Assembly: GCA_900553355.1 (NCBI GenBank)
Contig: USDK01000023.1
Location: 1-40,479 of the forward strand
Length of the DNA stretch: 40,479 bases
Direction: 5' to 3'
DNA from: an uncultured Lachnospiraceae bacterium
Lineage (GTDB): Bacteria > Bacillota > Clostridia > Lachnospirales > Lachnospiraceae
The translations under genes and the position numbers were made by a program. Positions 1 to 7,409 of this stretch are shown piece after piece. The notes under the pieces are model-generated. The model did no database searches. It was not told where the DNA came from and saw only the letters and a list, made by a program, of their open reading frames with translations. Positions within the stretch are counted from its first letter, which is position 1, and the number at the start of each line of letters is the position of its first letter.

Positions 1-1144
1 CTATAGATATCAGGATCCCCATCTCTTTTTTTCTGCCCCCGATCCAGATGCGGAGCACCAGGATCAGCAGCACAATACACACCACGATGAAAAATACAAT
101 CAGAAATGTAGTGATCTTGCTGATGTTTTCCAGCGGTTTCAGCGCGGATTCATACATGGAAGTATCTACCTTGATTTCATAATCGCTCCAGATGATTCCC
201 GGAATCTCTTTCACTTCTTCTATGATTTCATCCATCCTGGCCGGATCGTCAATAAAGAAGGTTGCCGTATACTCCGGATCAATGGCCTCACCTATTTCTT
301 CTCCTGATATTCTGTACATCTCCGTCAAACCATTTGTGTCCATAAACATATAGTTCCCGATCACTTGATCCTCAACAGTATACTCATTTACATATTGAGC
401 AACATTCGCATGAAAGATTCCCACAATCGTCAGATATCTGGTATCGATAATGGTAAGATCATTTAAATTTGTAATTATCTTTGTATAAGTCAAAGGCATT
501 GACAGCTGCTCAACACAGATTCGGTCTCCTACCCCCAAATGGTTCTTTTCCGCCAGTTCATCTGAAATCAAGACCTGATATTTATCTTCTTTCCGGATCG
601 GTCTCCCCTCTACTATTTCTAAAGTATTTGTACGAAAATAACTCAACAACTCACTATTGCTGCATCCCTGCAGCGTATTTTGCTTTTCGCAAACTTGTGT
701 GGAAACATTCTGGTCATACTCTCCTGTTTTTCTCTCTTGTTCTGCCATCCTCGCATATAAGGCATCAATGAAATCTACATCTGGAAAATATGACAAGTAT
801 AAATGCGCCTCTTTACAAACATCTGTTACTCCCTCTAGCTCCATGACCTTGCCAATCAGTTCGTCATCCACAATTGAACCTTTATACCGATACTGCTCAA
901 ATCCAGGAATATTCCCGGTCTTATCCCACAAGCTAGTATCTTCTGCATTTTGGGGAATAATGGCCTTGATCGTAAAACTGTTCCCGTAAGTTCGCTGGAG
1001 TTCCTTCATTCCGTTCTGGCTGCCTTGCCAGATTACAAAACCGATCAATATTCCGGACGCAAGGATAGTCAATGACACCATCAGAAGAATATTCCTGAGT
1101 TTATACGCTTTCAGATACAAAAGACTTCGTTTCCAGATACCCAT
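1..1144 (-). CDS. FtsX-family ABC transporter permease (first tandem copy, 3' end off window)
   Basis: About 381 codons are visible, running off the left edge without a stop. The protein starts MGIWKRSLLYLKAYKLRN, followed by a hydrophobic helix at about residues 18-38, then a long extracytoplasmic part (MacB-periplasmic-core type) and a second membrane helix just before the window edge, ending near the motif RKKEMGILISI that precedes the next FtsX helix. FtsX-type permeases work with an ABC ATPase in export or mechanotransmission; no ATPase is in the window. The ATG at 1144 is supported by a GAGGGGG site a few bases upstream and aligns with the start of the neighbouring paralogue. The gap to that upstream copy is only 28 bases, so the two are probably one transcript. 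The family call is firm, the substrate unknown. Confidence 0.82.
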   Translation of the reverse strand, partial: MGIWKRSLLYLKAYKLRNILLMVSLTILASGILIGFVIWQGSQNGMKELQRTYGNSFTIKAIIPQNAEDTSLWDKTGNIPGFEQYRYKGSIVDDELIGKVMELEGVTDVCKEAHLYLSYFPDVDFIDALYARMAEQERKTGEYDQNVSTQVCEKQNTLQGCSNSELLSYFRTNTLEIVEGRPIRKEDKYQVLISDELAEKNHLGVGDRICVEQLSMPLTYTKIITNLNDLTIIDTRYLTIVGIFHANVAQYVNEYTVEDQVIGNYMFMDTNGLTEMYRISGEEIGEAIDPEYTATFFIDDPARMDEIIEEVKEIPGIIWSDYEIKVDTSMYESALKPLENISKITTFLIVFFIVVCIVLLILVLRIWIGGRKKEMGILISI

Positions 1145-1172
1145 AATCCCCCTCATTTCCTTCCAAAAAACA

Positions 1173-2713
1173 TTACAAGATATCCATAGAAATGCATCTT
1201 CTACCTATGATTCTCTTTGTTTCTATCCATACAACAAACAACAGCACTGTATACAGCACTGCGCCGCATGCCAAAAACTCTGCTGCCCCCAGCCCGCAGG
1301 CAATCTTTTCCACCGGTTCCGCCTCACTGTGGATCTCAAACTGTTCATTGTACTCTTCCAGGCCGTTCAGATCCGTTGGAAATTCCATGGGTTCTTTCTT
1401 GGAACTCTGCTCCTCCCGAGCGTTCATCTGATCCAATAAGGCATTCCCGATTCTGTCTCCGCTCCACATCGTAATCCCGGCTGCCAGGATCAGCGCTCCC
1501 AATAGCAGGATCCCTCCTTCCAGCATGATCTGTCCGCGTATCTTTCCTTTCGTTTCCCCTATAGATATCAGGATCCCCATCTCTTTTTTTCTGCCCCCGA
1601 TCCAGATGCGGAGTATCAGGATCAGCAGCACAATACTGACTATCAATAAAAATATAATTAAAAATGTACTGATCTTACTTACATTCTCTAACGGCTTTAA
1701 TGCTGGTTCATATAAAGATGTCTCTATCTGGATATCATAGTCACTCCACTCTACTCCTGGGATTTCTTTTACATTCTCTATGATTTCATCCATCCTGGCA
1801 GGATCATTGATGAAAAACGTAACTGTGTATTCCGGATCAATGGCCTCTCCATATGCTTCTCCATTTTCTCTGCACAGCTCTGTTACACTCTCTATATCCG
1901 CAAACATATAGTTTCCTGCGATGTCATCCTCAACCGTCATTTCATTAATATACTGGCTGACATTCACATGAAAAAGTCCCACAATCGTTAAATACTCTTC
2001 CGCAATAACCGGAATCTCCGTTTCATCCGTAACACGTATTTTATCTAATGTCGGATAAAACAATTGGGTCACCAGTATCGAATCTCCTACAGCTAAGTGA
2101 TTCCGCTCTGCCAGTTCATCAGAAATCAAAATCTGATGCTTATCACCTTCCCGGATAGGGCGGCCATCGATGATCTCCAATGCATTGCTCCGAAAATAGT
2201 TTAATAATTCACTGCTGCTGCATCCATTTACTCTATTCTCCCGTTCACTGACCAGCGGCTGATAGATACCTGACGGGTCTGTTACTTCTCCTGTTTCCTT
2301 TTCAAGTTTAACCTCTGCCGCATGCAATCCATTTATTAAGTCAATCTCCGGAAAATACGCCAGCGATAAATGTGCTTCTTTACAATATTCTGTCACGCCG
2401 TCTACTTTCATGATCCGCTCTATCAACTCATCGTTTACCAGAGAGCCTTTATACCGGTACTGCGGATATCCCCCGGCACTTTCCCAACCTGTTCCCAGAG
2501 CCTTTCATCTTCCGCGCTTTTGGGAATGATCGCCTTAATCGTAAAACTGTTTCCGTAAGTCTTTTGCAGCTCCTTCATTCCGTTCCGGCTGCCTTGCCAG
2601 ACAGTAATGCCAATCATCATCCCCGCGGCAACAATTATTAATATAAGCAAGAGTATAAAATTTCTAAATTTATGTCTCCTTATATAAAGAAGGCTTCGTT
2701 TCCAAACACTCAT
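1173..2713 (-). pseudogene. FtsX-family permease, second tandem copy, split by a one-base frameshift
   Basis: The reading frame opens at ATG 2713 (MSVWKRSLLY) and stops early near 2435. The remaining 417 codons (up to 2426) continue in another frame and end at 1173. Alignment with the adjacent intact copy places the break at a five-G run on the coding strand (2470-2474 on plus). One more G would restore a continuous protein of about 513 residues with the junction reading VPGGYPQYRYKG, matching IPGFEQYRYKG in the other copy. The C-terminal half carries the three remaining FtsX helices (roughly at 2000-1550 and 1300-1200). Positions 1559-1613 are identical to 1-55 of the other copy, so the pair is a tandem duplication. 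It may be a true pseudogene, a slippage variant or a sequencing error. Confidence 0.78.
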
Positions 2714-2859
2714 CAAGTCCGCCCCCTCTTTCTCCCCCACGCGGAGATACATCTACCTGACTTTCGTCAAAAGTATATTTTCAAAATAATTCCTGTTATA
2801 ATTCTATATTTTCTTTTTATTTTCCGTATACACCTTGTATTTTCTTTTAATTATAACTC

Positions 2860-2888
2860 ATGATATCATTTACCGCTTCCTTTTTCAA
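2860..2888 (-). promoter_or_regulatory. Sigma-A-type promoter for the FtsX permease pair
   Basis: On the minus strand TTGAAA (2883-2888) and TATCAT (2860-2865) are separated by exactly 17 bases, each one mismatch from consensus. The predicted start lies about 140 bases upstream of ATG 2713. The long A/T-rich leader (2714-2850) holds no gene that I can support. Confidence 0.55.
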
Positions 2889-2950
2889 GTTTATCAGCGT
2901 CATCACTTAATATCATTTATAACATTACGCTGCCAATCACATTCTTGCCG

Positions 2951-2987
2951 AAAAAGCCCTGACAGTTTTATCATTAACTGTCAGGGC
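2951..2987 (-). terminator. Rho-independent terminator, possibly bidirectional
   Basis: A perfect 12-bp stem (2956-2967 with 2976-2987) and an 8-base loop are followed on the minus strand by five Ts. It lies downstream of tRNA-Glu and its first terminator, so it may be a backup stop before the permease promoter. T-rich sequence on the plus side could make it bidirectional. Confidence 0.7.
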
Positions 2988-3077
2988 CTTCTTTTCTTTG
3001 ATATCTTCTTTGGCAATATTGGTAATCAGAACTTTATATTTCATCAATCTCTTTCCACGCTTCCGATTTCCAAATAC

Positions 3078-3101
3078 AAAAAAAGTCCCATTTTCTGGGA
3101 C
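3078..3101 (-). terminator. Rho-independent terminator of tRNA-Glu
   Basis: Minus-strand stem GTCCCA/TGGGAC with a 5-base loop, followed by seven Ts (3084 to 3078). It begins 9 bases after the tRNA 3' end. Confidence 0.8.
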
Positions 3102-3109
3102 TTTTCGAG

Positions 3110-3181
3110 TGACTCCGAGGGGAATCGAACCCCTGATTCCAGCGTGAGAGGCTAGCGTCTTGACCTCTTGACCACGGAGCC
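3110..3181 (-). tRNA. tRNA-Glu (anticodon CTC)
   Basis: The 72-base cloverleaf reads on the minus strand. Acceptor stem GGCTCCG pairs with CGGAGTC (one G-U) and the discriminator is A. The anticodon stem CTAGC/GCTGG encloses loop CTCTCAC, giving anticodon CTC, which reads GAG. The T arm is AGGGG-TTCGATT-CCCCT. CCA is not encoded. It has its own promoter 20 bases upstream and a terminator directly downstream, so it is a single-gene transcription unit. Confidence 0.95.
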
Positions 3182-3191
3182 ATGTCATATC

Positions 3192-3234
3192 GTACTTGCC
3201 TATTATAGCAGGGAAACTATAATAAGGCAAGTAC
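3192..3234. repeat. Inverted repeat overlapping the tRNA-Glu promoter
   Basis: The arms at 3192-3208 and 3217-3234 are complementary over 17 bases with one bulged A, and the plus-strand side ends in a run of seven Ts. The same bases hold both boxes of the minus-strand tRNA promoter. In a transcript coming from the lipid kinase gene the hairpin would form but lacks a following U run. Confidence 0.7.
3202..3230 (-). promoter_or_regulatory. Promoter of tRNA-Glu
   Basis: A perfect TATAAT (3202-3207) and TTGCCT (3225-3230) are spaced 17 bases apart on the minus strand. The -10 box ends 20 bases before the mature tRNA 5' end, which suits a short leader removed by RNase P. Confidence 0.75.
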
Positions 3235-3248
3235 TTTTTTTGATTTTT

Positions 3249-4214
3249 TTAAATTTCTTCCATTTTCTCTTCCGCTGCCTCTATAGCAAACTTATCCGGC
3301 TGTGCAGTCAGCTCCTGGACATGCTCCTGCGGCACCATAATCTGAAGCTGCTGGTTCAGATTTTCGATCACAACCTTGTCATGACTTCCGCCGTATTCCC
3401 CGTCCAGTGTCCAGGAAATCTCTTCCAGGGACTCAAATTCGATTTTTCCCGTTTTGAAGGAATACATATGCTTCGTATCCACCTGCTCGATCAACAGAGC
3501 CGCGATGATTTCCTGAAGGGCGATGGGATTTTTCGGTGTCTTTATAAGCGTCACTTCAAACAAGCCATCGTCAAATACCACCTGCTTTCCGATCATATTG
3601 CGGAAACCGCCGACAGACCTGGAATTAGTCACCATACCGTAGATAAATTCGTCTTCGATCACTTCATCATCATGGGTCACGCGGATCCGGTAGGAGGGTA
3701 CGTTGAACAGCCGCTTCGTCCCTTCCAGCACATAGGCCAGATGCCCCAGAACATTTTTCATGCCCTGCTTCGTCTCATAGGACACGTCCGTAAACAGTCC
3801 GAAGGCCGCAATATATACGAATGTCCCTTCATTAAATTTCCCCACATCACAGGGAAATACCACTCCGTTTACTGCATTGTCAGCGGCGCCCAGAAGATTT
3901 CTGGGAATATGGAGGCTATTAGCAAAGTCATTCGTCGTACCGGTAGGAATATACCCGATCGGATTGCGCTCCTGGCGCCTCATCATTCCGGTCACCACTT
4001 CATCGATAGTCCCGTCTCCGCCGCTGCAGACAATGAGATCGAACACACCGGAAGGATACCGGCGTACTTTTTTATATGCGTCCTGATATTCCTGGGTCGG
4101 ATAGATGACCACCTCATACCCTGCCTTTACGAAAATATCTACAATATCCGACAGCTTCGGCTTTAAAAGCTCCTTTCCTGCATGAGGATTATAAATAAAC
4201 AGCAATCGTTTCAT
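3249..4214 (-). CDS. YegS/DgkB-type diacylglycerol or lipid kinase
   Basis: A 321-residue cytosolic or membrane-associated kinase that phosphorylates diacylglycerol or a related lipid with ATP, as in the DagK_cat family; DgkB recycles diacylglycerol from lipoteichoic acid synthesis. The family glycine motif SGGDGT lies at about residues 64-69 and a second nucleotide-site motif, PTGTTNDFA, at about 90-98. The N-terminal RLLFIYNPHAGK strand-loop is typical. ATG 4214 is preferred over an upstream in-frame start at 4259 because AAGGGGAG lies just before it and the extra residues overlap the upstream terminator. It follows the murB-rapZ-whiA-HPr operon after a terminator with no clear promoter of its own, so readthrough is likely. 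Confidence 0.88.
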   Translation of the reverse strand: MKRLLFIYNPHAGKELLKPKLSDIVDIFVKAGYEVVIYPTQEYQDAYKKVRRYPSGVFDLIVCSGGDGTIDEVVTGMMRRQERNPIGYIPTGTTNDFANSLHIPRNLLGAADNAVNGVVFPCDVGKFNEGTFVYIAAFGLFTDVSYETKQGMKNVLGHLAYVLEGTKRLFNVPSYRIRVTHDDEVIEDEFIYGMVTNSRSVGGFRNMIGKQVVFDDGLFEVTLIKTPKNPIALQEIIAALLIEQVDTKHMYSFKTGKIEFESLEEISWTLDGEYGGSHDKVVIENLNQQLQIMVPQEHVQELTAQPDKFAIEAAEEKMEEI

Positions 4215-4240
4215 ATAGATTTCTCCCCTTTTTCTATGAT

Positions 4241-4267
4241 AAAGAAAAGGGCATGTCACATGCCCTT
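4241..4267 (-). terminator. Terminator after the Crh-like HPr gene
   Basis: A 9-bp perfect stem AAGGGCATG/CATGCCCTT with a 3-base loop, followed by TTCTTT on the minus strand. It ends the murB-rapZ-whiA-HPr unit. Because the lipid kinase starts 27 bases later without an obvious promoter, it is probably partial. Confidence 0.7.
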
Positions 4268-4298
4268 CCTCTGTTCTTATGTATGGATACAGAAAATG

Positions 4299-4556
4299 TT
4301 AACTCTGAGCAGCCAGGAATTTTTCAACACCGGATGCCGCTGCTTCTTCATCATCGCCGTCACTTACAACCGTGATGTTCAGCCCCTTCTCCAGCCTCAG
4401 ACTCATCATGCCCATAATGCTTTTCGCATTGATCTTTTTATTCTCGATCTCGATATAAACCTGACTGTCATACTGGCTGGCTTCCTGGACCAAAAGCGCG
4501 ATTGGATGATCTTCCTTATCCATATCCTTCTGAATAATCACTGGTCTTCTAATCAT
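4299..4556 (-). CDS. crh: Crh-like HPr-family protein lacking the catalytic histidine
   Basis: An 85-residue HPr-fold protein. Alignment to HPr needs no gap around the active site: position 15, normally the phosphorylated His of GIHARP, is Glu here, and position 17 (Arg) is His. Ser46 in AKSIMGMMSL, the HPr-kinase site, is kept at exactly residue 46, and DGDDEEAA near the end is typical. In Bacillus, Crh likewise lacks His15, cannot carry PTS phosphate, and acts through Ser46-P as a CcpA corepressor. It also lies directly downstream of whiA, as here (16-base gap). The Crh role is an inference from this residue pattern and position; a divergent HPr with another function is possible. Confidence 0.8.
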   Translation of the reverse strand: MIRRPVIIQKDMDKEDHPIALLVQEASQYDSQVYIEIENKKINAKSIMGMMSLRLEKGLNITVVSDGDDEEAAASGVEKFLAAQS

Positions 4557-4572
4557 AAATACTTGCTCCTCC

Positions 4573-5454
4573 TTATTGTTCCCTTAACTTCTCTGCCATC
4601 TCACTCAGTTTCCTGAGTCTGTGATTTACTCCGGATTTACCTACCGGGTGCTCCAACAGCCTTCCCAGCTCCTTCAGCGGCGCATCCGGATACTGAAGCC
4701 TTGCAAGAGCAACTTCCCTCAACCCTTCCGGCAGCTTCTCAAAACCAACGGTATCTCTGATGTATACAATATCCTCTTTCTGCTTTACCGCAGCAGAAAC
4801 GGTTTTGTTGATATTTGCAGTCTCACAGTTGACCTTCCGGTTGACAGAATTGCGCATCTCCTTTAAGATCCGAACATTTTCCAGCTCCATCAGTGCCACA
4901 TGCGCTTCCATGACATTTAAAATGTCTACGATCTGCGCCCCTTCCTTCAGATATACCACATAAGCTTTCTTGCGCTTCACAATCTTCGCATCCAGCTCAA
5001 AGCTGTTGATCATATCCTTCAGATGCTCTGCCTGTCTTTCCTCTTCACAGACAATTTCAAAATGATAAGATTTACTTGGATCACTCATAGACCCGGCTGC
5101 CAGAAATGCACCTCGGATATACGCCCGCTTACAGCACACTGCCTGCACGATCGCCTGTCTGACTGCCAGAAGTTCTTCTCCTCTGGCATAAATGTGATAA
5201 CTGCTGCTGCCTTTTATCGTATTCCTTCGAATGACGACATCCGTTCTTATATTAAATGTTTTTTTCAATAATGTAAAGCTTTTTCTTGCGACTCCAAGAT
5301 TTTCTGTACGGATTTCCAGACAGCATCTCCCATCGTCATTTGTCCGAAAATCCCCCGTCATCTCCACAATCGCAGAAAGCTCCGCCAGATTACAGTGCCT
5401 TGCTTTTGCGCAATGTCTGGACAATTCTTCCTTTATCTTTCCTGAAAATGACAT
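4573..5454 (-). CDS. whiA: DNA-binding protein WhiA
   Basis: A 293-residue WhiA homologue, a little shorter than the usual ~310. The N-terminal MSFSGKIKEELSRH and following LAGLIDADG-like two-fold (RRNTIKGSSSYHIYA, RGAFLAAGSMSDP) are characteristic. The C-terminal helix-turn-helix contains PDAPLKELGRLLEHPVGKSG and HRLRKL. WhiA is a sporulation regulator in actinomycetes and influences division and metabolism in Firmicutes. It sits 8 bases after rapZ and just before the HPr-like gene, the conserved Firmicutes order, although no yvcK/glmR homologue is present between rapZ and whiA. Confidence 0.95.
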   Translation of the reverse strand: MSFSGKIKEELSRHCAKARHCNLAELSAIVEMTGDFRTNDDGRCCLEIRTENLGVARKSFTLLKKTFNIRTDVVIRRNTIKGSSSYHIYARGEELLAVRQAIVQAVCCKRAYIRGAFLAAGSMSDPSKSYHFEIVCEEERQAEHLKDMINSFELDAKIVKRKKAYVVYLKEGAQIVDILNVMEAHVALMELENVRILKEMRNSVNRKVNCETANINKTVSAAVKQKEDIVYIRDTVGFEKLPEGLREVALARLQYPDAPLKELGRLLEHPVGKSGVNHRLRKLSEMAEKLREQ

Positions 5455-5462
5455 TTCAACCC

Positions 5463-6344
5463 TTACCTCGCCTTTGTAATGGCATCCTTACCGATATCCC
5501 GATGTTCAATGCGTATTCCGTAGTTATCATTCCTTGCAAGCGCCTCGTAAAGGGCCAGGGCCAGCGTCACGGAACGATGCTTTCCTCCGGTGCATCCGAT
5601 GGCGATCACAAGCTGTGTCTTTCCCTCCTGCACATAGTTTGGGATCAGAAATTCGATCATATCCACCAGCTTCTGAAGGAAGATTTCTGCCGTCTGGCTC
5701 TTCATCACATAATCTCTGACCTCCTGGTCTTTTCCGGTTTTCGGACGCAGTTCTTCTATATAGTAAGGATTCGGCAGAAACCTTACATCAAACACCAGGT
5801 CGGCATCTGCAGGGATCCCATATTTAAACCCAAAGGACATCACAGAGATATAGAGATTTTTATATTCCTTATTTTCCACAAAGATCTTATTCATCTCTGC
5901 CTTTAACTCCCGGGTCAGCATATGGGTCGTGTCGATCAGATAGTCCGCCCTCTCTTTTAAAAAGGAAAGTCTTTTTCTTTCCTCACGGATCCCGTCCTCG
6001 ATACGGCCCGAGCTTCCGGCCAGCGGATGAAATCTCCTTGTCTCTTTATAGCGTTTGATCAATACATCATCCTCTGATTCCAGGTACAGAATCTCATAGC
6101 GTATCTTGGCTTCGTCCAGTTCGTCCAGCACCTTATGCAGCTCCTGAAAGCTCTGGCCACTGCGGATGTCTACTCCAAGCGCCGCCTTGCTAATCTCTGC
6201 GCCGGACGCCTTCCACAGATCCGCAATCTTGGGGATCAGAGGTACCGGCAGATTATCTACGCAGAAATACCCCACGTCTTCCAGCATCTTCAATGCGGTA
6301 CTCTTTCCCGCTCCCGACATTCCTGTTACGATTACCAGTCTCAT
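5463..6344 (-). CDS. rapZ: RapZ/YvcJ nucleotide-binding protein
   Basis: A 293-residue P-loop protein with the Walker A motif GMSGAGKS at residues 8-15, followed by the family-specific YFCVDNLP. The C-terminal IGCTGGKHRSV is the other RapZ signature. In Enterobacteria RapZ is the adaptor that targets GlmZ RNA for decay in amino-sugar control; the Firmicutes homologue YvcJ is a nucleotide-binding protein linked to cell-wall precursor supply and competence. It overlaps nothing but starts one base after the murB stop codon, so the two are translationally coupled. The pairing with murB supports a cell-wall link. Confidence 0.95.
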   Translation of the reverse strand: MRLVIVTGMSGAGKSTALKMLEDVGYFCVDNLPVPLIPKIADLWKASGAEISKAALGVDIRSGQSFQELHKVLDELDEAKIRYEILYLESEDDVLIKRYKETRRFHPLAGSSGRIEDGIREERKRLSFLKERADYLIDTTHMLTRELKAEMNKIFVENKEYKNLYISVMSFGFKYGIPADADLVFDVRFLPNPYYIEELRPKTGKDQEVRDYVMKSQTAEIFLQKLVDMIEFLIPNYVQEGKTQLVIAIGCTGGKHRSVTLALALYEALARNDNYGIRIEHRDIGKDAITKAR

Positions 6345-6345
6345 C

Positions 6346-7257
6346 TCAGAACACTCCCAGTCTCTTCACTTCCGGTTCCAACGTTACTCCAAATTTTTCT
6401 TTTACCTTTTCAGACACCTGCCGCATCAGACTGTCGATATCAGCGGCAGTGGCATTCTCCTTGTTGATCACAAAGCCACAGTGTTTTTCCGACACCTGGG
6501 CCCCTCCCACCTGGAATCCGGCAAGTCCGGTATCCTGGATCAGCTTCCCGGCGAAATATCCTTCCGGACGCTTAAAGGTACTGCCTGCACTTGGGTATTC
6601 CAGCGGCTGCTTTGTAACCCTCCTTGTCCTCAGATCGTCCATCAGCGCCTTGATCTCTTCGGGCTTACCTTCGCTCAGCTCAATCTCTGCTTCCAGCGTA
6701 ATATAGCCCTCTTTGGAGATAATGCTGGTCCGGTATCCCATTTCCAGATCTTCCCTTTCAATCTTCCGGATCTTTCCATCCTGATCCAGCACTGTCACAC
6801 TGCGGATCACATCCTTCATTTCTCCACCGTAGGCTCCCGCATTCATCACACTGGCGCCCCCGATGGTTCCTGGTATCCCCGCTGCAAACTCAAACCCGGT
6901 AAGGCTGTTTTCATAAGCCTTTGCGGCAATCGCCGAGAGCAGCGCCCCGGCCTGGGCGCGGATCAGTGTTCCTTCTACTTCGATCCGGCTCATGGTACGG
7001 TAAATCTGCAGGATCACACCCCGGTATCCCTCATCTGATACCAGAAGGTTACTGCCATTTCCAATCACGTAATATGGCATCTTTTCCTCTCTGCACAGGC
7101 TGATTACCTGCTGCACTTCCCCGGATGACTCCGGCATGACAAAATAATCTGCCGGGCCTCCCACCCGGAAAGTGGTATGCATCTTCATCGGCTCCTGTGT
7201 CCGTATCCTGTCTTCTGATAATATTTTTGTCAGTTTCTGATAAAACTCCTGATTCAT
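6346..7257 (-). CDS. murB: UDP-N-acetylenolpyruvoylglucosamine reductase MurB
   Basis: A 303-residue FAD/NADPH enzyme that reduces UDP-GlcNAc-enolpyruvate to UDP-MurNAc in peptidoglycan synthesis. The FAD-binding segment TTFRVGGPADYFV (about 28-40) and IGNGSNLLVSD (about 65-75) are present, as is the catalytic-serine region YPSAGSTFKRPEG (about 215-227) of short type-II MurB. The ATG at 7257 follows a weak GGGGTG site. It is the first gene of the operon, with its own promoter at 7293-7321. Confidence 0.96.
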   Translation of the reverse strand: MNQEFYQKLTKILSEDRIRTQEPMKMHTTFRVGGPADYFVMPESSGEVQQVISLCREEKMPYYVIGNGSNLLVSDEGYRGVILQIYRTMSRIEVEGTLIRAQAGALLSAIAAKAYENSLTGFEFAAGIPGTIGGASVMNAGAYGGEMKDVIRSVTVLDQDGKIRKIEREDLEMGYRTSIISKEGYITLEAEIELSEGKPEEIKALMDDLRTRRVTKQPLEYPSAGSTFKRPEGYFAGKLIQDTGLAGFQVGGAQVSEKHCGFVINKENATAADIDSLMRQVSEKVKEKFGVTLEPEVKRLGVF

Positions 7258-7292
7258 AGTACACCCCGGTCTTCTTCTTCATTTCAACGTCA

Positions 7293-7321
7293 ATCATACA
7301 CTAAAACCCCGGCAAATTCAA
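7293..7321 (-). promoter_or_regulatory. Promoter of the murB-rapZ-whiA-crh operon
   Basis: On the minus strand TTGAAT (7316-7321) and TATGAT (7293-7298) are separated by 17 bases, about 36 bases upstream of the murB start. Confidence 0.65.
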
Positions 7322-7331
7322 TGTTTACTTG

Positions 7332-7387
7332 AAAAAGGGGAGAGCGGATGCCCGGCTGTCCCGAAAAGAACAGCCGGACATCCGCTC
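7332..7387 (-). terminator. Terminator of the glycyl radical enzyme operon
   Basis: A long hairpin of 18-bp arms (7342-7359 with 7370-7387, one G-U-type mismatch) and a 10-base loop is followed on the minus strand by CTCCCC and five Ts. It lies 22 bases after the stop codon. Confidence 0.85.
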
Positions 7388-7409
7388 TGTCAGATGTACG
7401 AAAATGAGA

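Noticed and set aside
1559..1613. The 55-base exact repeat as a possible attachment site or insertion sequence end
   Set aside because: It lies inside homologous coding sequence of two paralogues, so conserved gene duplication explains it.
2937..3044. 35-residue minus-strand frame starting MKYKVLITNIAKED
   Set aside because: It runs through a terminator hairpin, its ribosome site is weak, and it lies downstream of the tRNA terminator. A small protein is possible but not supported.
3168..4166. Plus-strand open frame of 332 codons opposite the lipid kinase
   Set aside because: The kinase motifs are on the minus strand; this frame begins in the tRNA and has no domain.
7049..7297. 82-codon minus frame overlapping the murB start
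   Set aside because: It is out of frame with murB and begins inside the murB promoter -10 box.
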